Positions 1 to 11,762 of a stretch of 64,000 nucleotides of DNA are shown one piece after another. Position numbers and translations under genes: made by a program. A model generated the notes under the pieces. That model saw nothing but the letters and a program-made list of their open reading frames with translations. It was not told the DNA's origin and did not search any database. The stretch covers positions 60,545,759 to 60,609,758 of the forward strand of contig RSEF01000003.1 in assembly GCA_003993805.1 (NCBI GenBank). The letters run 5' to 3'. The stretch is from Himantopus leucocephalus. Taxonomy: Eukaryota > Chordata > Aves > Charadriiformes > Recurvirostridae. How positions within the stretch are numbered: the stretch's first letter is position 1; each line of letters starts with the position of its first letter.

Positions 1-3000
1 TTTGCTGGATGTGGTCCATTTGCTTGTCTGTTTTGTAGCACTGCTTTCTTCCAAGAAGAACAGTAGACCAGTGGAGTAGGTAGCCTGGGAAGAGTGGACA
101 GTCCTTAAGAATTAAAAGAAAATTAGAGAAACATCAGTCAGGAGTGGTTTAGATACAGCTGATCTTGCCAGGGAGCAGTGTAAGAATCAAATGAACTGCT
201 CCTGTTTTGTCTCAGTGAGTGCTGCCAACCACTGCAATGCTCTATAGGAAGCTGCATCAACCCAAACAGCAAAGACAAGACCCACTATGCAGTCAAGCTA
301 TCAATTGGAGAGGTGCGCCTAGGCCTCTCCTTTACTCTTGGCCTCAGATGAGGCATAGCGTGAGGGAAGCGGTACTCTTCATGCAAAGTCCCTGTCTGAG
401 CTGAGATGGGGCTCTCTCCACTGGTGTTCAGTTTCCTCAGGCGTGCCCTTCACTACCTGTGCCAGCTTCCAGCCTTCGGGTCTTTTAAGCCCTGAATAAC
501 CATTTCATACTTAGCCTAGTGCTCCTCATCCTGTCTCTGGGAAGCGCTGTTCCTTAGACTACCCCTTGCTCCTTGTAGTGTGAGCAGCATTACATCTACA
601 AAACGATCACAGGGACTCAGCTTGTGCAATGTAATTTGAAGACTGTTTACTCTTCTCCCACTGGACTTAAAAACACAGTGTGCTCTATTTGTCTCCTGAC
701 TTACACAAACACCCCAAAATAATTCTTCTAAACTGAACATGCTTATGTTTTCCTGTGTGGTCACAGAGATATTTTACTCTTTAAGCAGTTGCCACAGATT
801 ATATGCATCCTAACAGAAAACAAAACTCTGTTTTTATGATTAAATAGGTTTTAAAGACAAATCTTAAAAAGTCTTGAGGTGAACTTTTCCCTGGTGTGCG
901 AGATTGAACTGGCATAGCTCACAGACTGATGGAATCAGATGTTTATTATTTACCCAGCTCCATTAATACAAATTTTAGTAAACTTCACAGACCTTTCGTG
1001 GTCAATCGGAAACTTTAACACACCCCACCCCCCTCCATATTTTTTAGCTGTGGAAAAACATGGGTAACAGTCAATTCTGCTGCTCAATGCTATCATCTCT
1101 TTTCCTCCCACACCCTGTTTTCCCAGGCCTCACATTTTTAAGCTGTAGCTAAGAAGCAGCCTGAGAGTAAGGCAGCAGTTATCAGTCAGAAAGGGATAGT
1201 CAGCAATTGTTCAGGAATAACCAGGAAAATTAATGTCAGCAGTGCAGTTGGTTGCAGTAAAGATGGTGTGCGTTGCCAAAGAACAAAGGAAAATAGTAAA
1301 AGCTGTTTAAAGGGTTATTTTCTGTTCTACTGAATCAGGAATTTAATCCTGCTGGAGATGAGCAGAGAAGCCCTGCGCCTGCCCCAAGGCAATAGCAGGA
1401 GCTTTCTACCCTCTTCTTTTTGGCAGGAACTTGTTGCTACCTGGGAACAGGAGTGCCTACATCTCAGCACTGACCTAACTGGGATGCTCAATATGCAGTA
1501 ATGAAAGCATTTGGCAAAGGGCTCCAAATTAATTACAGCTACAAGTTTAGCCTCTGCCTGAAGCTGGCACTAAAAATATTTCTGCAAGGATTACAAGCAA
1601 AGATACTTCTAGGGAACAATACGGGTAGTGTAGGAAATCTGACTGCTGCTCCTTTCTCTCAGTCTCCCGCTTGCTAAGGGACTTTATTGCAGCTGCTGAG
1701 AAAGGGCCTGAAGCAATGTCACCTGTAGCAGCAACGTCACCTGTTCTGCTGAGCCTCTGGAACCAGCAGTGAGCTGGTGTGTAAGCTCCTTTCCTACTAA
1801 GGAAGCAGAGGTTTGTCAGCAAACTGATCCCATAGCTTTTAAAACATGAATGCGAGCGTGAACCTAAAAAAAACTCCAAACCATCTACTGTATTCCTCTG
1901 TCGATGGGTAGCCCACAATACCTTTGGTGTACCTTACACCACTAGTTAAACAGTAATTTACTTCCATTTGTGTCCTTCCCGTATTTGCAACATCCTTAAT
2001 TTTTGATTGCCATCACAAATATTTCATCATGATCTTTTGGGACAATTGTACTTCAAGTTTATCAAAAATGCAGCTGTCAGAACTACTCAGCCTCGCAGCC
2101 CTCATCAAAACAGTCCCAGGTGTCTGTAAACACATTCCAGTCCAACATACTGAGGTGCGGCAAGACTATCACCTTTTACGCAATTAGTAAACACAATTGA
2201 TTTGTGTGGCAAAGAGAAAAGACTCTTACTTCCATTATGCCAACTGATAAATTTATCATAAACAGGTCTCTCAGGAGGGACCAGTTCCACCCCACTTACA
2301 CATCATCTTTAATAGAAACCTTTCCATAATCAATACAAGTTCGATCTAAGCATGCTTCTCAAAACCTTTTCTTTTTCAAAATGCAGTGTATGCTTATGGA
2401 GTAAAAAATGCTCCTGTTTTCCAAGATTGTATCAATACCATTAAAAAAATAAGCTGACCCCAGATTAAGCGACACAGAGCAGCCAACCCACAGCCTCCCT
2501 GTAGAGCAGAATGGCTGTGTGACATTACGTTGCAGCTGGCCTTTGGTCTGAATACTACACGCTCCATTTTTTGTGTTCTCCTGGCAGAGGTACGCTACTA
2601 TAGCAGTCGATGTTTTACCCTGTTGTTTGTTTCCCCAGTTCTGTTAAGGTTAATACCAGTTTTCTTTTCCTAGTTAACCTGAAAGGAAATCTCAGCAAAA
2701 TCCTGACATTTCAGTGCTTCTCTCAGATCCAGTGTCCGTCCTGGCCAACCGAGCAAGCAGGACATTTAGAAGCCACTGCCAAATTGCCGGCTTCCTTCTC
2801 AACACCACGTGAAAAGTGAGATGGGAGAGAGAGATCCATTGCTTCTGCCAGGGCTGGAGAGTCTGAAAAGCAATGTGGTCAGCACCCAAAATCCCCTGTG
2901 ATTGCACTGAGCACTGGACACTCCTGCCAAGGACTGAAGTATTTGGAAGAGAAACTCTACCTTCTTCTGTGAGAAGGGGCTCGGTTCTGTGTTTGATGGA

Positions 3001-5774
3001 AGATACAATGAATATAGAAAATGGGAACTGAAGATTTTATTCTGAATGCCTGGAGCACTCTTTAACACTGGATAATTTCCTGACATTTCTGTGGCATTCA
3101 GCAACGGAGAATGTCCCACGACTAAGTGTCTTCTTAACACCTGTGATTGCTTTGAAGTCCATCCTGTAAAAGCAAAACCATACCACCTATCATCTGTAGT
3201 TTGTGCAGTGATCAGGTCATGTTACTACTGGCTCCCTTAAAAATTAGCGTTTTAATTGCCCGACAGAGATGAAACATGCCTCTCCAAGGCTCCTGACTGA
3301 TCCAAAGCCAAATATTCCAGTAAATGGCAATAATCAAAATCCATTAAGTGGATGGACCAGTTGTGGCTTGTTTTCCCTAGCTTTTTACTGTTATGTTTTT
3401 CATTAGTAAGAAGGCAGATCTGTTCCTCATAACTTTGTTAGCATTTATCAGAAAGCTATCTGCTATAGTGAGGCCATCAGAGTACCCGGGAAATATATAT
3501 AAAGACCGAAACAAGCAACCTCATCGAGACTAGGTTTGTAAATTTGCTTATCTTCTAACTTCTGGTCACCATGACACAGGGCAGATGGCTAGATTTCTTT
3601 CAGTCTGATTTGATTACTACTTGTTTTTGTCTCTTCTGCAAGACAGCACATGAGACTCCACACTGAGTTAGCTGGGAAGGGCCTCATCCTAACAGTCTCA
3701 CCAAGGTAATCTTGTTACTCCATGATCCAGTGCCCTCTCCAATGCTCCTACTAGTAATGAAACAGCCAGTGTACACAGTTGAAATTCAGTTAAACTAAGC
3801 ACCTGAACTAGGTAGCCTGAATTTTGTCTATTAAAAATAGAAATCTCATAGTAACAAGCATGGTAGAAATACCAACATGGAAAAGTAGCTTCAGTTAGAG
3901 ATGGAAAGCTGATAGCAGTTCAGATCCAGGACTGGGATTTGGTATTTAATCCTCAATCTTGCAACACACCTCACTTGAACCTCAGGCAAACCATATTTCT
4001 TCCTGTTTTCTACTTCTGGCTCTATTACTCCGTGTTTATTATTTAGAAAGCTCCCCCAACCTCTCTCTGCTTTGGTCTGCCTAGTGCAATACATGCAGGG
4101 ACTCAGTTTCTGCCTTGGGCAGTTTTCATTCAGCTGGAGCAGAACTGAAGGAAACAGTAGCGTTTTGGCTGCCGAGACACATCGCAACTTCTTAAAACAA
4201 GCAGCAGGAGCTGCAGGGGAAATCCTTTGATTCATTCTCTACACCACAAATGCTTCTTGGCAGAAATGTGTCACTACCGAGTGAGGAGGCCAGGGCAGCG
4301 CCTAAGAGCCTGGCTCCAGATCCAGGAACGCCCCAAGACGAGGAGACACCCCCACCTTTCCAAAGCCCTGGCTTTCTCAGAGAGAGGGAGGATGTCCAAG
4401 CACTGTGTACGTTAAAGAAACCAAGGATGCTTGAGTCTTCCCACACAACAGCTGCTGAGTGGTGCCAGCACACCCAGGGAAGCTGCCCATTGAATGAAAA
4501 GCTCTTCACAAACAGGATAGGAAGTTAAAATCACAAAATGGATGGACAAAATGGATGGACTAAATCTGCTGCAGCTTTTTGACATTTTAAATCTGTTGCC
4601 AGCAGTGCAGGAGGAAGTAGAGAGCCGGACACTCGTCAGTCACAGAGTTTCAAGGACAGCAGATGACTGAGACTTTGGTCATACTGACTTATGCTGAACC
4701 CCACTGTTCATTCCCTTGTTTCACAGCTACTCCATTTCTGTGTTATTTGTCCAGGTTGTAAGAGCTTCGGATCACAGTTCAGACCTATCTCATTTCCTCT
4801 GCATCTTTTTACTAATACAAAAAGGACAAAAATGGCAGAGTAGCAGATTCAACGTGAACCTTCCAGTGTGTAATAAGCACATCTACAGAGCCAAATACTT
4901 ACAGTGGGTGAAATCCACATTCTATTTCAATATCTAAAAACATAAATCAAGTGGAGGTGTCCCAGATGAATACATCACAATATACAATAATGTTAGAAGG
5001 CTAAACCAGACAGGCTGCTCTGAAGGAGCATGAGCGTGATACGTAACGGAGGCTACAGCATAAACCTGGAGCAGTCTTGGCTCTGTAACTAACCACAAAT
5101 GAGCACACGCACTGCCTGGACTCACTTTCATCCGTACGTTTGTATTCATTTCCAAATGAGACCTCTTTGGGAAGGCTAGCTCATGATTTTGTGTCTAATC
5201 TCAAGGACTGCTTATCATCTTGTCTGATTTCAATTCGCCAAAATTAGTGTCTCTAGCTAAATAGTTTTAGCTGGTTTAACTGGCTGAGTAGTTTTATCTA
5301 TGAGGCGTCCAACACTGCCAGGTATTTTCCTCTCTGCGAAACATCTCATCAGCACAGCTGAGGCAACCTCAGACACATTCATCCAGCTGCGCATCCAGAA
5401 GTTCATCCATCCCCAAGCCGGCCAGCAGAAGCTGGAGACTGAAGACATTTGTATTCAGTGAGAAGAGTCATCTTTGGGGGGGTGGGGGGGTAAGAGAAGT
5501 GTACAAGCACCTGCCGGTTTGGCCACAGTACCGAGCTGGGGGCCTCTGCTCGCACTGCCACATGCAGAACAAGGGCAGTCTTGCATCTCAGGGGAGGTGA
5601 CGATAAAGGAAAGATTTGCTTCTCATCTGCTCCGCGTTTCAGTATTTCAAAAGCAGAAAGCAGAGCAGCCAAGACATGCTCTGTGCAATTTTCCTAGATA
5701 TGTTAGTTTCTATGTGTTTTTTCTTTTCCTTTTTATTTTTTTTCTCTGTGCCGCCTGAGGTGTTGTGCTTGTGA
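1..5774. other. Intergenic, nothing recognised
   Basis: No coding family, RNA gene or repeat family that I can name on either strand. Open frames reach at most 123 codons (minus, 1547-1918) and look like chance. There is a short exact tandem duplication AAAATGGATGGAC at about 4536-4561. Confidence 0.6.
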
Positions 5775-5779
5775 GACCT
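5775..5779. repeat. Target site duplication, left copy (GACCT)
   Basis: Five bases immediately outside the LTR end, repeated exactly at 6343-6347. Confidence 0.8.
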
Positions 5780-6342
5780 TGTTGTGGGCTAACCCCAGCC
5801 AGCGGCTCAGCCCCACCCAGCTGCACCCTCAGCACCCCCCCAGTGGGGTGGGGGGAGAATGGGAAGGGTAAAAGTGAGAAAACTTGTGAGCTGAGATAAA
5901 GACAGTTTAATAGGGAAAGCAAAGCAAAATAAGGAATTCACTCCCTCCTTCCCATCGGCAGGCAGGTGTTCAGCCATCTCCAGGAAAGCAGGGCTCCATC
6001 ACACGTAATGGTTGCTTGGGAAGACAAACACCATAACCATGAATGTCCCCTCTTCCTCCTCCTTCCCCTGAGCTTTTATTGCTGAACACGGTGTCATATG
6101 GTATCACATATCCCTTTGGTCAGTTGGGGTCAGCTGTCCCACCTATGTCCCCTCCTAGCCTCTTGTGCACCCCCAGCCTAATTGCTGGGGTGGTGGTGTG
6201 AAACAGAGAAGGCCTTGACATTGTTCAGCAAGAACTAAAACACCCCTGTGTTATCAACACCGTTTTGGTCACAAATCCAAAACACAGCACCATCCCAGCT
6301 GCTATCAAGAAAATTAACCCCATCCCAGCCAAAACCAGTACA
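5780..6342 (-). mobile_element. Solo endogenous-retrovirus LTR, avian ERVL-like
   Basis: A 563-bp element with terminal TGTTG...GTACA (TG/CA ends), flanked by a perfect 5-bp direct repeat GACCT at 5775-5779 and 6343-6347. The sequence is one I recognise as a very common avian LTR (GTGGGCTAACCCC near the end, CCCTTTGGTCAGTTGGGGTC internally). A 5-bp target duplication fits the ERVL class. Read on the minus strand there is a TATA-like CAATAAAAGC near 6075 and an ATTAAA polyadenylation signal near 5910, in the right order for that orientation. No gag, pol or env remains on either side, so it is a solo LTR left by recombination. Confidence 0.85.
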
Positions 6343-6347
6343 GACCT
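6343..6347. repeat. Target site duplication, right copy (GACCT)
   Basis: Matches 5775-5779 exactly and abuts the CA end of the LTR. Confidence 0.8.
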
Positions 6348-7559
6348 GCTAGAAACTCTTCCGGGGACAAACACCAGACAACACAGCTCGAAGCATGACT
6401 GCAGGCCCAGGACAGACAGCTCACCTGCCCTACCTACACCCTTTCTGCAAGACTAGCTAGCCCAGCATCTTGCTACAACAATACTTTTAATGGTCCTAGT
6501 CACCAAACAGTCATGGCTTTGGCATGGGTATCTCTGAAACGCATTTTGCTTTGTAGCTTATAAATTCAGAACTGGCAGGACTATTCCTGCACTTGCAGAA
6601 TAGGTAATACCAAGGGACTGAAAGATGGGCTTCTCTGCACACAAGGTTTTATACGTTTCCCTATTCTGCTCGTCAGTGTAATAAAGGTAAGACCTCAGCT
6701 ACAAACCTTTCCCACGGAGAAAAGGCAAGTCATGTCACCCAGGACTTCTGGAAGAGGTCTTTTTATGAGAACGCCTGCTAAACGTGGCACAGCACACGGA
6801 GAGTTGCAGTTCTGGAAAGTTTCGGGACTCATTACCGCCGTATTAGCAGTTTTACAGGAAAGCCTAAAAACCTCAGAAGAACACACATCTAATATACACC
6901 TGGACTCAAAACACCTCCACAGATCTGGCATACATGACCACAGGGCTCCACAAGAACTCCTCACAAACCTTTTTCCCTCTCCTTTTTGATCCCTGGATGA
7001 GAAGCTGCCCCTGGGCTCGTCAGCACCTTCCCTTCCCCACGTTCAAGAGAAGTTTTAAGCCAGGTAGTTGGCAGCTGGACTTGCCTGTCCAAACCCACAA
7101 GTAAATAAACTGTCCTTGGGATCCACACCCCCGCAAGCCAGGCTGTTAACAAGCTTTTAGGTGGGGTGACAGCTTTTACCATCGCGGTACTCAGTGTGTC
7201 CCAGTTATTTTGAAGAGGGTTAGCGTACTGAAACCCATTGGGCTCCTGGAGTCCGGTGACCGCTCCACGCCTCAGCCGGGACACTCAGAACGCTGTTGGG
7301 CGGCTCCTGCCATCCTGCGCTTGCGGAGCGTTTCCCAGGTGGGCGGGAAATGATCAGGAGTTGCCTATGTATTAAAGACACCTACAAAAGTTTCAATGTA
7401 TTTTTCTGCTTAAGTGGGGGGAAAAAAAAAAAAAAAGTAAAGGCTTGGTGCCTATTTGGAGAATGTTACCCTTGATCAAATTTTGCAAAGTTGAGGTGAT
7501 ATTTTAGCATCTACTCAAAGTTTGTTTATATGTAGCTTGCTTGGGATGCCCAGGCAGAG
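6348..7559. other. Intergenic between the LTR and the orphan CpG island
   Basis: Unremarkable until about 7240, where GC rises. TTTCCCAGGTGGGCGGGAAA at 7331-7350 combines an E-box-like CAGGTG and an E2F-type GGCGGGAAA within an imperfect palindrome. A poly(A) run lies at about 7424-7436. Confidence 0.5.
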
Positions 7560-8095
7560 ACAACCGCGGCCTCCGCTGCCTGTCCCAAAACGCGTGCCCT
7601 TGGCCCCTCTTTGCCGCCACCCAGCCTTTCGCTTTGAACTTTACCCGGTAAGTTTCCATCTTCCTCCCCGTTTTGTTACACACAAGCCCTTTAAAAAAGA
7701 CCACCCCACCCAAAACCACGGATTGCCTCGGGCGCCCCCGGAGCCCATCACCCCCGAACCGCCGCTTATTGCCGCGCGGCGCCGCCGGGCCCCGCCCACG
7801 GCCCCGGCCCCGCCCCCGGCCCCGCCCCTCCCCGGCGGCCCCTCGGCGGGGCCCGTCAGCGCCTGGCGCCCCCTGGCGGTGGCCTCTGGGGACGGTACCG
7901 GCAGCGGTAGGGGTGCGGGTACCGGCAACCCATGGACGGGGGGAGAAAAAAATTAGCTCGTTTCCCCCCCCTCCCAGCTCCTCATTACGTGTTTTTTTGT
8001 GTATTCTTTAATACTGCGGAACTTTAGGTTCGTAGAGCCGCGCAGTCACAAAGTGCACCTGCAGCGCACGAGCGCGTGCTCCTGCGTGTGTTGCA
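7560..8095. promoter_or_regulatory. Orphan CpG island
   Basis: GC-rich and CpG-dense, strongest at 7720-7960 (runs of GCCCCGCCCCC Sp1-type boxes) with a weaker shoulder at 8030-8095. No recognisable gene starts here on either strand. Upstream at 7342-7351 lies GGCGGGAAAT, an E2F-type site. A consensus splice donor CCG/GTAAGT occurs on the plus strand at 7648. The many overlapping open frames here are a product of GC content. A promoter for an unannotated noncoding transcript or a boundary/enhancer element are both possible. Confidence 0.55.
7865..7884 (-). promoter_or_regulatory. Strong CTCF-like binding site
   Basis: The minus strand reads CCACCGCCAGGGGGCGCC. The core matches 13 of 14 positions of the vertebrate CTCF consensus CCASYAGRKGGCRS. 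It sits inside the orphan CpG island. The motif is long and specific enough that a chance match in 64 kb is unlikely, though GC-rich context raises the odds. Confidence 0.6.
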
Positions 8096-8790
8096 GGACT
8101 CTCCCAATTGCTTTATTCTCATCCAGTTACGTTAGCCCCAATATCCCCATCCGTGTCCGGTAAGGACTTCGGAGGAATGGTTTCACACGACACAAGCAGA
8201 GCTGTGTTTGCGGTGAAATGCAGCCATTGCCACACAGCTGCGCTCAGGTGGGTACAGAAAGGCAGCCCCTAGGTCAGGATGAAACTGCAGCCCTTTTACC
8301 AGGCAGGTTCTAACAGTTTACCTGACCTGGTTCGGGGCTAGTCCTCTGGGATTAACATTCCTCAAATTCTGGAGCTATCTTAAACGACTGTCTGTACTTA
8401 GGACTTTCACTTTACACCACCTTAGAGAAACACACGCATTGCTGAGGTCTTCATCTCTCCAGTGGTGAAAACAGCCCCAGTATCTGCTCAGAAAGTATAC
8501 AGCTCAAGCCAGCTCTGCGGTGTGTCTTCCAAGTGAAACGAAGTATATAGTCTCCCCTTGGCAGGTGTCCTAATTGCAGGAGCGTGCCTAGGTTTGAAAT
8601 AGCCTTGGAGGGGGTTATTTTGCTCTTTATTCTTCTCAGAGAGAGGAATTTGTGACAAACGTCCTCACACAGGCAGGATTTTGAACAGGGAAGTAGATTA
8701 TATGCAGCTCCTTTACCAGCCGCCACCTCTGCCCTAAATCACATGCGATAATCACTAACACGCTGGCTGAAGAACATATGGAAAGGCAGG
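8096..8790. other. Intergenic, nothing recognised
   Basis: A 91-codon minus-strand open frame (8451-8726) has no recognisable family. No repeats seen. Confidence 0.5.
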
Positions 8791-9212
8791 AATCATGGAA
8801 TCATAGAATAGTTTGTGTTGGAAGGCACCTTTAAAGGTCATCTAGTCCAACCCCCCTGCAATGAACAGGGACATTTTCCACTAGATCAGACTGCTCAGAG
8901 CCCCGTTCAACCTGACTTTGAATGTTTCCAGGGATGGGACACCTACCACGTCTCTGGGCAACCTGGGCCAGTGTTTTACCACCCTCATTGTAAAAAATTT
9001 CTTCCTTATATGTAGTCTAAATCTTCCCTCTTTTAGTTTAAAACCATTACCCCTTGTCCTATCGCAACAGGCCCTACTAAAATGTCTGGCCCAATCTTTC
9101 TTATAAGCCCCCTTTAAACATTGAAAGGCTACTATAAGGTCTCCCCAGAGCCTTCTCTTCTCCAGGCTGAACAACCCCTACTCTCTCAGCTTCTCTCCTC
9201 TTTCAGGAGAAG
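8791..9212 (-). mobile_element. CR1 LINE, 5'-truncated 3' end
   Basis: The low-coordinate end carries the CR1 terminal 8-bp-type repeat (ATTCTATGATTCCATGATT on the minus strand), then the typical TTGGACTAGATGACC block and the end of the reverse-transcriptase ORF. The minus-strand frame at 8881-9174 keeps recognisable pieces: KRRLWGDLIVAFQCLKG and VVKHWPRLPRDVVG. Truncated at about 9212, as for most CR1 insertions. Confidence 0.9.
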
Positions 9213-9739
9213 CCCCCGAGGTGTCTGTACATACGTCTGTGAAAGCAGCTCCCAAGAGGGAACATGTTTTGAAGCCCTTTTTTACCATCTGTCTAGAAGC
9301 TCCACACCAGGTTCTTCCCTGTTTTGAGGGTTTTCACTGTCTTCCTCTTTCCTGATATAAGAGACGTAGCCTGAGATTTTGAATAATTCCGTATGCAGTG
9401 AGTTCTCACTATTTTCTCATTATGTCTTAGATTTGTAGTTCTTAATTTCCTAAGAAAAAGTGAGAGCAAAGCAAAATCCAATCAAGATATTAAGTGCAGG
9501 AACCCACCCCAGACTGGACTCCAAAATGTGATTTGGCGGCCACAGTTGCTATTTAAGGAAGAGGGAGAGTTAGATGTCTCAGGAGGCACCAGAACAATCA
9601 GTACTCAAGGCAGAGAGCCCCTCTTAAGTCACCAAGCCAAATCACCAAACAGGAAGGAATATGCAAGGGGAAATCTCATGCTTTTCTGGGATGTCAGCAC
9701 GTTGTGCTAAGTGTAAACTGTAGACTGCGATCCCTGATT

Positions 9740-9960
9740 TGGAAACAGAGCACGTAATCGCTGAAAGAAAAAATAGGCTAGAAATGAGAACAAAGTTTCT
9801 CACTATTAGAAAGTTAAAGCTCTGGAATGGCCTTTCCATAGCAGCAAAGCACCCAAACCTGGCCATTTTTAGGAGCTTCATAAATCAGTGAAGGGGATTA
9901 TATTAAAGACTGGATCAAAATGACCCTAGATATCCTTGGCAGTTATAGGTTCACGTTTAA
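9740..9960 (+). mobile_element. Old CR1/L3-type LINE remnant
   Basis: Degraded sequence on the plus strand whose translation around 9785-9880 includes TKFLTIRKLKLWNGLSIAAK. This corresponds to the FFTxRVVxLWNxLP motif at the end of CR1-type reverse transcriptase ORFs. Boundaries are approximate. Confidence 0.55.
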
Positions 9961-11740
9961 AAACCAGGGAACAGAGGCTCAACAAAGTCCCTGAGAGGCT
10001 AATCACAATCACCCTTCTGCATGATCAAAAATACTCTTAGAATAGAATAACATTTCAGTCAGATCGAATAATAGTGCAGACAAAGTCAAATTTTGCTTCC
10101 AGTTCTTCAGATTTTCCTCTATGTATGGGTGAAGTTCCCATTCTTGGCTGCAGTCTATAATTAATACATTTCATGCAAATTTTGGACCATCTCCTTATAT
10201 CCTGCACGGCCACATGCAGGCACAAGTCCTCAAAATGAGCGGGAACATTTTGTTGCCATCGTACTGAAAAATGGATGCTGACAGCAATCCTCCACGTCCT
10301 GCTGCCCTTACAGTGAGGAGAGTGCAGTGCCAGGCCATGAGGTTGAGAAGCGATGCCTCACATACGGTGATGGGTAGGATACCTCTTCTACAATTAGTGT
10401 TTCCCCCTTCTGCTAAAGCAATGCCACAAAAGTGCTTCTGAGGCCCAGAAACAATGTTCACCATGCACTAGCACTTGGCCGTGCAGCCACAATGCAGTCC
10501 TCTTAGTTTCTGTGCTGGTGCATCAGAAAGACCAAATTATGATGCTTGCACCTTTTTTTCCTCTTAGAGAAAATGGGGGCTCCAGTGCCCTGGAAGATCA
10601 AGCTCACGCTGCCCAGGCTCCCTGGAACAATTTCAGATCACTATAAAGAGCCTGATCTTACTTTGAATCAATCGCTCAAGATTCACAAATTTTCAGAAGG
10701 TATGAACACCATAGGTAGACTGAGGATGTGGACATGATAGCAATCCTGCAAAGATAATAATACCAGTAATTTGTATTTTGCTTTGAGCTTACTTCCTTCT
10801 TAAAATTTGTTTAAATGAAAGCAATCACTTTTTCAGAGAAGCCCAAATAATCAAGAGATCTGTCAAGACTTCTCAATTGGTTTTCCCTTTGAAGATAAAT
10901 AGTGTGCTTTTATGTTCATACGCAGAATCTTCTGCTACGTAACTTCAGCCCATCGGAGACACTGACAGTCTCTGAAAAACAACCAAAGGGGCAGGAGGCC
11001 AGCTTTAATCATTTGTAGCTAATACACTGTGCAACACAGAGCGACTGCGGAGAATAATTCTACATAGGAAGTCAAGAGTCTTGTATTCCTTACAATTACC
11101 AGTCTTCAAAGGAAAGAAAGGCTTTGGTGGCGTAAAAAAATAATAGTGGTGCTGTAGTTATGCCATATTTGCTGCATCCTGTGTGAATTAGTTTCATTCA
11201 AGTATGAACTGTGTTGGTGGCTTTCTAATTTACATTATGCCTCTGAACGTTTTTCTATAGCGCCTTTTGAGAAGAACTTGGGGTTTTAGACAAATTGAAT
11301 ATTGTTCTCTCTTTCAAGTAGATCATCCGGATCCAGTCAATGACTCAGTTTTTTATAGCCCTTTTAAAATTTTGTTTTATTTTTAGAGTGCAGAACTTTT
11401 TTTGATTTGTTGGAGCCTACTCCTTTGCAGAGACACATTGTTTGAGAAATCACAAGTGGCTTCACATAAACACTCAGGAAGAATCAGAGACTGGAAAAGC
11501 TGTAGAGGCTGTAGGAAAATCTGAGCCTGGAGCACAGCACTGTGATGCGATGCAATGTATTACGGCAAATATCAGATTAAGTGGAAGAGCTACTAGCTGT
11601 TCAACATATTTCAAGCCTTTGCCACGCTCATTACTTTGGGAAGGGATGGGGTGCGCCGAGAGCTGCATTTGCTACACCACACGGCAGTGACAGCAGGATC
11701 CAAAGAAAAGAATTTGCTGTGTTCAGCCGTGACAGAGCAA

Positions 11741-11762
11741 TGCTGCTGCTGCTGCTGCTGCT
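11741..11762. repeat. (TGC)7 trinucleotide repeat
   Basis: Seven uninterrupted TGC/CTG units. No gene is recognised over it. Open frames crossing it give poly-Leu, poly-Cys or poly-Gln and are not convincing. Confidence 0.95.

Noticed and set aside
7522..7956. Overlapping open frames of 95-144 codons at the orphan CpG island
   Set aside because: Pro/Arg-rich translations in several frames on both strands reflect base composition. No domain or conserved motif.
8881..9174. A 97-codon minus-strand frame as a gene
   Set aside because: It is CR1 ORF2 remnant sequence (VVKHWPRLPRDVVG).
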